This document shows, one piece after another, positions 17,452-24,122 of a DNA stretch of 64,000 nucleotides. The translations under genes and the position numbers were made by a program. Positions within the stretch are counted from its first letter, which is position 1. Every line of letters begins with the position of its first letter. The DNA lies in contig JAJDEU010000051.1 of assembly GCA_029259635.1 (NCBI GenBank), forward strand, positions 62,001-126,000, in the 5' to 3' direction. Source of the DNA: Planctomycetota bacterium (GTDB lineage Bacteria; Planctomycetota; UBA1135; GCA-002686595). The notes under the pieces are model-generated. The model saw only the letters and a list, made by a program, of their open reading frames with translations. It ran no database searches and had not been told where the DNA came from.

Positions 17452-18047
17452 ACTCGTCGCGCTCCGACAACCAAGCCCGTAATGCCGCCGATCAAGTGGG
17501 CGACCGGGACCGGTGCGAAGGCGCTGTTTGGCGCGAAGAGCGACGTGCCGGATGTGATCTCGAAAGCGATCTTTCCGATGAAGAGCGCGACGGGCAGGAG
17601 ACCGAGCAGGGCCGTATTGTTCGCGCCGCCTCTTTCGCGATAACGACGCCAAAGTTGGACGCCCAGGAAAGTGAACAGCGCTGAATCGATGCCCGAAAGC
17701 CCTCGATAGATCTCGATGTTGCTCGCGAAGAGCACAACGCCCACGGAAACCGTGAGAGCTGAAATCGCGAGTGTCCAGCGGGCGCGCTTGGCGTCGATCA
17801 GTTCACAGGCACTCCCCAAGAGCAGCAGCGTCAGCGTGTCGACGGCAAAGTGCTGAAGGTCGAAGTGCACCAAGTGGCCCGTGATCAGTCGCCACCACTC
17901 GCCGGTCTTGAACACGGAAGAATCGAGCTCAAGTGGCTCGGCCAGGGCGGGCAGCAAGAACAGAAGGCTTGCGAAGGCCGCGAGGCCGATGGAGGCGAGG
18001 GGCGCAGCGCGATCGCCACGCCCCTCATTCAATGCGCTGGAAAACAT
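17379..18047 (-). CDS. Rhomboid-family intramembrane serine protease, rhombosortase-like
   Basis: 222 residues with about six membrane segments. The catalytic Ser is S118 in YRGLSGIDSALF and the catalytic His is H184 in PVAHLIGGITGL. WWRLITGHLVHFDLQHFAVD is the conserved early loop. The short length and layout match rhombosortases, which cut GlyGly-CTERM tails of exported proteins. The gene upstream encodes just such a tail, and the two reading frames share one base (TGATG at 18045-18049), so they are co-translated. The C-terminal ~23 residues (from RSQAPIQTST on) come from the inverted-repeat element at 17189-17451 and are probably not functional. TAA stop at 17379. Confidence 0.8.
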   Translation of the reverse strand: MFSSALNEGRGDRAAPLASIGLAAFASLLFLLPALAEPLELDSSVFKTGEWWRLITGHLVHFDLQHFAVDTLTLLLLGSACELIDAKRARWTLAISALTVSVGVVLFASNIEIYRGLSGIDSALFTFLGVQLWRRYRERGGANNTALLGLLPVALFIGKIAFEITSGTSLFAPNSAFAPVPVAHLIGGITGLVVGARRVIRSQAPIQTSTIGEYRTSSSSCL

Positions 18048-20071
18048 CAGGCAGCCTGGCGTCGTCGCGTCGAGAATAGGGCGGCAACGGCGAACAGTCC
18101 CAGCAACAAGCTGAACGGATCGATCGCTCCTCCGCCGCGGTTCGAGCTTCCGCGGGTCGATGGAGCGGAATCCTTGAAGGTCGGCTGACTGCTCGAATCG
18201 ACGCGATAGCTGCGCGGCGCCGAGCTCGCACGGGTGGCCTGCGCAGCACGCTCCCTCGCCACGCGTTCTTGATTGTCGCGCGCGATACCATTGTCGTGAA
18301 AGCTCACGTCGTCCAGGACGATCATCGAGGTCTGGTCCGTCACGAGTTGATAGGCGACTCCCAGGTCTTCGATGGCGTCGTCGCCTTCAGTGCTGTCGAC
18401 TTCACCGCGATCGATCCGCATCTGGATGTCTTCGATCTGGTCGAGCGCCCACAGTCGTTCGATCTCCGGATTTTCGACGTCCAAACTCGGAAGAGTCGTT
18501 GTGGTTCGATAGACCTGATCGGCGCCGGTCAAGCTGGCTTTCAAAGTAACCTCTAGCGGCCCCGGCTCGGAGTATCGGCCGAACAACACCAGTTGTTGTC
18601 CGCGATAAACCTTGGAGCGCATTTCCGTCACGTCATGGACTCGGACGCCGTCGAAACTGAGCTCCACGTCGTGCAAGCACTCATGCGTAATCTTGCTCTT
18701 GGCGAGGATCAATTGGCCGACGACGTCATCGGCGCTGGAGATGCCCGCGTAGAAACCACCGCTCGCGTTGCAAATCGTGCGCATCAAGGGCCAGTTGCCA
18801 CTGTTGCCGATTAGCATTCCAAAGACCCGCACATCATGCGACTTCATCAGGGCATGAAAGCGAGCCGGATCCACCTCGCCGGCGTTGGCGACGGCGTCCG
18901 TGACGAGCACCAAGCTCGTGGCACGGTCGTCGTCGAGGCCTTTTACGGCCATCTTCAAGGCGGCAAACAAGTCCGTTCCGCTGTCAGCATTCAATGAACG
19001 AATCTTCTTCACGGCGCTCGCGACGTTCTCGGGAGTCGCGTTGACCAGACCGCGTGTCAGGTTTCGGGCCTTTGAATTAAAGCTGATAATCTCGAAGCGA
19101 TCGTGAGCGCGAAGCTCACCCATAGCGTTCACGACGCCGTCGATCAGGGTGTTGAGCTTGCCCTGCATGCTTCCCGATACATCGAGCACGAAGACGTAGT
19201 CGGAACCGTTCGTGAGCGGCGCGAGGTCAATTCCAGGAGTGATGACCAGCATGAAAGTTCCGGGCGCGTTCGGGTTCTCGCGAAACGGGACGAGGTCCAC
19301 TCGGCCGGGCAGTCCGTCCTCCAGGCGGTAGTAAACGAGAAGGTCTCGGTCGAGACTCACGCCCCCCGGGGCGTCAAGCGTGACCTCCCACCAGTGGTCG
19401 TCGAGCTTTTCAACGAGAGCTGCCGTTTCGAATCCCGGCATGCGCACGCTCTCGATGGGGGACTCCGAACGCACGGTCAAGTGGAAGGAGAAGCTGCGCC
19501 TCACTTCGCGCTCGGTGTCCCAAAAGGCCAGAGCCATTTCGTCGGTCCCGCCATCTTCGAGTGGATAGAGAAAGCGTCCCACGCCGGTGTCGATCTCGAG
19601 CGGCTGGTAGTAGACGAAGCGAAATTTGCTTTCGTCCTGCGCCGGCACTCGCGCGACGGAAAACTCGTAGGTGAGGTAGCTGTTTTGCTCCGCCAGCCCG
19701 GCGTCTTTTCCGTCCTTACGCGCTTGCTCGTAGAGACTGCGCGCTTCGGATTTTTCGACGACCTCGCCGTTCAGTTCTGACTCGCCCAGAAAGATGGTCA
19801 TCTCTGAGAGGCTCGCGGATTTGGGAACCGGGAAGGCGTAGATCGCTTCGAGGTCGCGATCATTGGGGTTGAAGAAGGCCTGCGAGACTTCGATGCGCGC
19901 GAAGCCGTTATTGATCGCGACTTCAACATGGTGATCGAGTATTTGAATGGGTGCGGCGGGCGAACCCACCGGAGTTAAAGTGCCGCCAGCCGAAGCGGGC
20001 TCAGCGACGACCGCTGAAAGAGCGAGGGTCAGTGAGAGGGCGAAAGCCCTTGAGGGATGGTTGAGTTGCAT
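18047..20071 (-). CDS. VIT/VWA-domain surface protein with GlyGly-CTERM-like anchor
   Basis: 674 residues. The signal peptide is residues 1-28 (ALSLTLALSAVVAEPASAGG). A vault inter-alpha-trypsin (VIT) domain covers about 35-165 (AIYAFPVPKSASLSEMTIFL). A von Willebrand A domain starts at about 290 with the metal site DVSGSM (297-302). A Ser-rich linker follows. The tail is GGG at 646-648, a hydrophobic stretch FSLLLGLFAVAALFS and RRR, the pattern recognised by rhombosortase. Likely role: exported adhesion or sorting-target protein on the cell surface. The ATG at 20071 has AAGGA just upstream. Preceded by a sigma-54-type promoter. Confidence 0.85.
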   Translation of the reverse strand: MQLNHPSRAFALSLTLALSAVVAEPASAGGTLTPVGSPAAPIQILDHHVEVAINNGFARIEVSQAFFNPNDRDLEAIYAFPVPKSASLSEMTIFLGESELNGEVVEKSEARSLYEQARKDGKDAGLAEQNSYLTYEFSVARVPAQDESKFRFVYYQPLEIDTGVGRFLYPLEDGGTDEMALAFWDTEREVRRSFSFHLTVRSESPIESVRMPGFETAALVEKLDDHWWEVTLDAPGGVSLDRDLLVYYRLEDGLPGRVDLVPFRENPNAPGTFMLVITPGIDLAPLTNGSDYVFVLDVSGSMQGKLNTLIDGVVNAMGELRAHDRFEIISFNSKARNLTRGLVNATPENVASAVKKIRSLNADSGTDLFAALKMAVKGLDDDRATSLVLVTDAVANAGEVDPARFHALMKSHDVRVFGMLIGNSGNWPLMRTICNASGGFYAGISSADDVVGQLILAKSKITHECLHDVELSFDGVRVHDVTEMRSKVYRGQQLVLFGRYSEPGPLEVTLKASLTGADQVYRTTTTLPSLDVENPEIERLWALDQIEDIQMRIDRGEVDSTEGDDAIEDLGVAYQLVTDQTSMIVLDDVSFHDNGIARDNQERVARERAAQATRASSAPRSYRVDSSSQPTFKDSAPSTRGSSNRGGGAIDPFSLLLGLFAVAALFSTRRRQAA

Positions 20072-20108
20072 GGTGTTTCCTTGGTTGGTCGTGAAGATCA
20101 CCGCGCAA

Positions 20109-20124
20109 AGCGAGGGACGTGCCA
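20109..20124 (-). promoter_or_regulatory. Sigma-54 (-24/-12) promoter for the VIT/VWA-rhomboid operon
   Basis: On the minus strand TGGCAC, five bases GTCCC, then TCGCT. The invariant GG and GC are exactly ten bases apart; only one base departs from TGGCAC-N5-TTGCT. The predicted start site is near 20098, giving a ~27-base leader before the ATG at 20071. The divergent neighbour is a sigma-54 activator. Confidence 0.65.
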
Positions 20125-20147
20125 CTGCCCGACGCGACGCTCGTAAA

Positions 20148-20180
20148 GTAATGCTAAGCATCCACTTAGCGCCGAATTAC
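20148..20180. promoter_or_regulatory. Dyad in the divergent gap, candidate enhancer site for the sigma-54 activator
   Basis: Nested inverted repeats: GTAAT (20148) and ATTAC (20176) flank GCTAAG (20153) and CTTAGC (20165), with a six-base centre. It lies about 25-70 bases upstream of the -24 element, where bacterial enhancer-binding proteins bind. Inference from position and symmetry. Confidence 0.45.
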
Positions 20181-20263
20181 GACCTTGGAGCTTCGACGGA
20201 CGCGCTGTCTTTTCGTTCGCGACTGTCCATTGCATGACGTGCTTGCGACATAGGATGTACAGC

Positions 20264-21805
20264 ATGCCCCTCTTCGCAAAAGCAGACGAGTCCACGGTCC
20301 TGGCCTACCAGGCCATCAATAACGCCAACCCCTTTCTCCCCGAGCGGGTGGATCTAGAGCGGCGCATTCTCGGAGAGGCGTACGTCGAGGTCGGTGCCGT
20401 GCGATCCATGCGGCCGGACTCCGGCGAGGCGAATCCGAACTACCCCGGGCTGCTTGAGCGCGCTGAAGGATTGCTGGAGGGAGCTCGAAAGAAGCTCTCG
20501 AAAGCTTCAGCTCGCGCGACGGCACGTGAACTCGAATGCTACGAAGACCTCGCGATCTACACGCTCTATCACCGCTGGGCGCCGCGTCTTGGCGAGCTCG
20601 TCAAGGCAAGTGCGGATGCGCCAGAGACTCACGTGAGCGCCGAGTGGTATGAACAGTTTCGCGTGGATGCCTTGGCCGCGCTCCGACCCGGCGACCGTCG
20701 CTTGCCGCTCGATTTCGAGGTCCGCCATCTCTTCGCGTTGTGCTACCAGGTGGCTCGCTCCTTCTACCTGATCTTTGAGAACATCCTCGGTACATCGGAA
20801 GCGGCAGTCAGCCTCCGGGCAACGACTTGGAAGTCGATCTTCACCCATGACATTCGACGTTATCAGCGCACGCTGTATCGTCACATGGCGGACGTGTCGA
20901 CGTTGGTGACCGGACCTTCGGGCACGGGTAAAGAGCTGGTAGCTCGCGCTGTCGGGCTCTCGACCTATGTGCCTTTTGACGAGAAAACCCATTCCTTTCC
21001 GACGGCCGAAGCGGAGCGTTTTCTCCCGCTCAATCTGTCCGCACTCTCTTCGACGCTGATCGAGTCTGAGCTGTTCGGCCACAAGCGCGGAGCCTTCACC
21101 GGCGCTCTCGATGCTCGCAAAGGTTGGTTCGAATTGTGTCCAGCACACGGCGCCGTGTTCCTCGACGAAATCGCCGAGATCGAACCGGCCATCCAAGTCA
21201 AGTTGTTGCGTGTTCTGCAGACTCGTCAGTTCCAACGCATCGGTGATACAGAGCAGCGCCGCTTCCGCGGCAAGGTCATCTCGGCAACAAACCGCGATCT
21301 AGCAGAATGCATGGCCAACGGCGATTTTCGCGAAGACCTGTACTACCGCATTTGTTCGGACCGCATCGTGACGCCCTCACTGGCCGAACAAGTTTCGGGT
21401 TCGATGGACGAATTAGAGGTCTTGGCGCAATTCATTGCCGCAGGCCTGATTGGTGTCGAGGCACCCAGTCTGGCGAGAGAGGTCGTCGAGTGGGTGGAGT
21501 CGAACCTTGGCGTTGACTACGCGTGGCCGGGAAACTTTCGCGAGTTGGAGCAGTGCGTCCGAGGAGTCCTCATTCGAAAGGAGTACCAGCCCGAAGCCAC
21601 TCATCGGGTCGGGGTGCGCGAGGAGCTACGTCAGGCTTTCCTTGCCGGCGAAGGAACGGCCGATCGAATGCTGCGCGACTACTGCACCCTGGTCTACGCG
21701 AGAATGGGGAGTTTCGAAGCGGCGGCCCGGAGTCTCGGACTCGACCGCCGCACCGTTAAAGCGAAGTTGGATGAAGGATTGCTGGAACGGTTGAGAGCCC
21801 GCTGA
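20264..21805 (+). CDS. Sigma-54-dependent transcriptional activator (AAA+ enhancer-binding protein)
   Basis: 513 residues from the ATG at 20264, which has AGGA eight bases before it; in-frame starts at 20234 and 20255 are possible. The AAA+ core has Walker A GPSGTGKE (217-224), the sigma-54 contact loop GAFTGA (276-281), Walker B GAVFLDE (296-302) and an arginine-finger region near FREDLYYRI. A Fis-like helix-turn-helix ends the protein (GSFEAAARSLGLDRRTVKAK). The ~200-residue N-terminal region is helical-looking and matches no receiver, GAF, PAS or FHA domain I recognise. It most likely drives the divergent VIT/VWA operon from its -24/-12 promoter. Confidence 0.88.
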   Translation: MPLFAKADESTVLAYQAINNANPFLPERVDLERRILGEAYVEVGAVRSMRPDSGEANPNYPGLLERAEGLLEGARKKLSKASARATARELECYEDLAIYTLYHRWAPRLGELVKASADAPETHVSAEWYEQFRVDALAALRPGDRRLPLDFEVRHLFALCYQVARSFYLIFENILGTSEAAVSLRATTWKSIFTHDIRRYQRTLYRHMADVSTLVTGPSGTGKELVARAVGLSTYVPFDEKTHSFPTAEAERFLPLNLSALSSTLIESELFGHKRGAFTGALDARKGWFELCPAHGAVFLDEIAEIEPAIQVKLLRVLQTRQFQRIGDTEQRRFRGKVISATNRDLAECMANGDFREDLYYRICSDRIVTPSLAEQVSGSMDELEVLAQFIAAGLIGVEAPSLAREVVEWVESNLGVDYAWPGNFRELEQCVRGVLIRKEYQPEATHRVGVREELRQAFLAGEGTADRMLRDYCTLVYARMGSFEAAARSLGLDRRTVKAKLDEGLLERLRAR

Positions 21806-21852
21806 ATTAGAGCTCCGCCCGAAGAGCCGCGTACCGGAGCCGGGCCGTCCGC

Positions 21853-22182
21853 TCAGGCTTCCGGAGAGTTCTCGGGGAAGTCGGCGAACGGGAAGGGGGG
21901 CTCTTTATCCGCAAAGGTGATGTATCGCACGAGCAGGACGCAATAGCGTGTCATCAGCTTGGCGAACTGCTGCAATCTCACGTGCGGGTTCTTCCGGGTG
22001 ACGAGAGCGGAGACGAGCTGAATCGCGACGAGGAGAGTGAGTAGGCCGCCGGCTAGATTCAGGATGACCGAGAAGACGATGGTGTAGAGAATGCGAATGC
22101 CGACGTCCGTGCGGGGGAGCTCGGGGGCGTCGGCTTCTTGGAATTCGTTGGCGGTGTGCACCGGCGGGACGTTGGCATTCAT
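21853..22182 (-). CDS. DUF4389 small membrane protein
   Basis: 109 residues. The conserved block is RILYTIVFSVILNLAGGLLT, a second hydrophobic run VAIQLVSALVTRKNP, and the ending LVRYITFADKEPPFPFADFP, which is typical of DUF4389 proteins. Two transmembrane segments are visible. The function is unknown; relatives are often expressed beside lipase or membrane genes. It is followed on the same strand, about 100 bases upstream, by another small membrane protein gene. Confidence 0.75.
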   Translation of the reverse strand: MNANVPPVHTANEFQEADAPELPRTDVGIRILYTIVFSVILNLAGGLLTLLVAIQLVSALVTRKNPHVRLQQFAKLMTRYCVLLVRYITFADKEPPFPFADFPENSPEA

Positions 22183-22288
22183 GGATAGAGCTCGGCTGGG
22201 CCAGGGGAGCGGCGGGTTCGACGTGCGCGGCGGTGCGCAACTGCCGCTGTTCTTGGGGAAACCGCTGTCCGTCTTTCAAGCAGAGCTG

Positions 22289-22594
22289 TTAAGCGGCTCG
22301 GGTTACTGGGCCCCTGGTCGCTCGAAGGCGCGGGGTCGGCTCCTCGCGGCGCCCTCGAAAGATTCGACGCAGCTTGCGGCGAAGGACCAGGCTGCTCTGA
22401 CGTGCCCACCGAAACTCTCGGCCGAGCAGGGCTAGGGCGAGCGGAATGACGAGGGAGGCTGGACCGGGCGTGAAGATCATCAGCACACCGACGACGAGGG
22501 TGAGTAGGCCGAGGACCAGGTCGAGGAAGCGGCGGAGCGGGGTGCGCTCTCTAATTTCTAGGCGGGACATCGGAAAGGCGAAAGACCCAATCAT
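22289..22594 (-). CDS. PGPGW-type small transmembrane protein
   Basis: 101 residues. The core FLDLVLGLLTLVVGVLMIFT is followed by PGPASLVIPLALALLGREF, the PGP-containing loop of the PGPGW family (PF09656 type). Two membrane spans with a basic C-terminus (RRKLRRIFRGRREE) are visible. The function is not known. The ATG at 22594 has GGAG four bases upstream; a second ATG at 22570 has no such site. Confidence 0.65.
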   Translation of the reverse strand: MIGSFAFPMSRLEIRERTPLRRFLDLVLGLLTLVVGVLMIFTPGPASLVIPLALALLGREFRWARQSSLVLRRKLRRIFRGRREEPTPRLRATRGPVTRAA

Positions 22595-22684
22595 TGGGCT
22601 CCGACGTTCTTGGGAACGCCGGGCTCGCTCTTTCAGTAGAGGCTCATAAGGCCGCCTGAGCGGCCCTCACCTTCGCGAATCCGT

Positions 22685-23854
22685 CTAGTGGCTATCCGAG
22701 AGGTAGCTCATGAAGGACATGCCGATGTCCTCGAACTGGTGGGCGCGCGGCACCTCAATGGCGTCCTTGATGCAGACTTGTTCGCACAGCTTGCAGGAGA
22801 CGCAGTTCTTGTCGATGACTTTTGCGATCTGGAGGTTCTGCGGCAGGCCGTACTCCGTCTCATACGCCTCGGGAGCCGGCTCCATCACGATCGCCTCGAA
22901 GGGGCACACATCGACGCAATACTCGCAGCCGGTGCACAGCTCATCGTGAACAAGCGCCTTCGGGACCTTCTTGGCCTTGATGCGCTGGACCACCTCATCG
23001 CGGTTGTCGTCAATCGCGTCGAAGGGGCAGTAGACGCCGCAGACCGAGCAGTTGATGCACAGGTCGGGATCGATGAAGAAGATCTCCCCGCTGGTGATCG
23101 CGTTGGTCGGACAGACGCGTTCGCAGATCGTGCAGGCGGTGCACTTGTCGGTGATGAAGTGCGCCTTCCACTGGTGCGTCTCCATCGCGACGGGATTCGT
23201 GAAGACCAAAACCTCAAGTCGCCCGTGGGCGTCGTAACGACTCTTCATTCCGCAGAACGCGGCGTCGGGCCCGAGCTCGAGCGTCGTCATGAACTGCGCC
23301 GGGAAGGACTTGGACGTGTGCGTCAGCGCTTTGACCTTGGGGTCGGTCAGCCATCCGGCGACGAACAGCTCGGTTCCGGTAACGGAGACGTGGCTGCGAT
23401 AGAGCGGCATCTCGGTGGGCAGCCCGAACTTGAAGCGATCTCGAACCGCGGGGACGCGGGTCGGGAAGTGGAACATGACGCGAACGAGGTCCGCTTCTTT
23501 CTCGACGGTGTAGTCGCGACCATAGCGGCGGTCGCGCTCGACCTTGTCTTCGGTCACCTCGCGCCAGCGCGCCCACTCGAGCTCCCAACCGGGAACCTCT
23601 TCGAGCTTGCCGAGGTCCTCCGCTTCCGGCACCTCGCCGGAGAAGCTGATCGCCGCGGTGGGGCAGACGTCGATGACGGTCCGCGCGTTGTATTTATCCG
23701 TCGGGTGCGTGTCGAGCGTGTGCGCTTTCGCGTCGTCTCCCATGTAGAAGACTTCGGGGAAATCCTGGCAGCACGCATCACAGGCAATGCACAGCTCGGG
23801 ATCGACGGCATAGGCCTCGTCGACGGTCTCTTGAATGGCAGCGGTCTCGCTCAT
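22685..23854 (-). CDS. Multi-cluster 4Fe-4S ferredoxin with central Hsp20-like domain
   Basis: 389 residues. The N-terminal ferredoxin module has CIACDACC and a distal VCPTAAI. The C-terminal half has four more cysteine sets, each CxxCxxCxxxC-like: CTACTICERVC, CINCSVCGVYC, CTGCEYCVDVC and CVSCKLCEQVC. Between them (about 115-225) lies a cysteine-poor beta-rich stretch with no ferredoxin pattern. Its ending, FPAQFMTTLELGPDA, then GRLEVLVF, resembles the alpha-crystallin/Hsp20 fold. The protein is probably a soluble electron carrier or a subunit of an oxidoreductase; the partner is not encoded nearby. The function of the central domain is inference. Confidence 0.7.
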   Translation of the reverse strand: MSETAAIQETVDEAYAVDPELCIACDACCQDFPEVFYMGDDAKAHTLDTHPTDKYNARTVIDVCPTAAISFSGEVPEAEDLGKLEEVPGWELEWARWREVTEDKVERDRRYGRDYTVEKEADLVRVMFHFPTRVPAVRDRFKFGLPTEMPLYRSHVSVTGTELFVAGWLTDPKVKALTHTSKSFPAQFMTTLELGPDAAFCGMKSRYDAHGRLEVLVFTNPVAMETHQWKAHFITDKCTACTICERVCPTNAITSGEIFFIDPDLCINCSVCGVYCPFDAIDDNRDEVVQRIKAKKVPKALVHDELCTGCEYCVDVCPFEAIVMEPAPEAYETEYGLPQNLQIAKVIDKNCVSCKLCEQVCIKDAIEVPRAHQFEDIGMSFMSYLSDSH

Positions 23855-24122
23855 CGGACGGCAGTGATCGGTGTCGTTGGACGCTTCTGTGGATACAAGC
23901 GCCCCTCATAGGCGCTCTTCGGTCGGTACGCTAGCACAAGCCCCTGTTGCCAAAGGCTTTGTGTCTGGCTCGCGGGAGCCCGAGGAGAGCTCCTCGAACG
24001 ACCGCAAGGCATTGTATGCCAAGGCCTTGCTGCGACAAGCGCTGAATCGGACGAACTCTTCCGCGAACTGGAGGGTTTATGGATTTGTGCCCCCCAGGTT
24101 CGCGGACATCCGCGCCCTCCCT

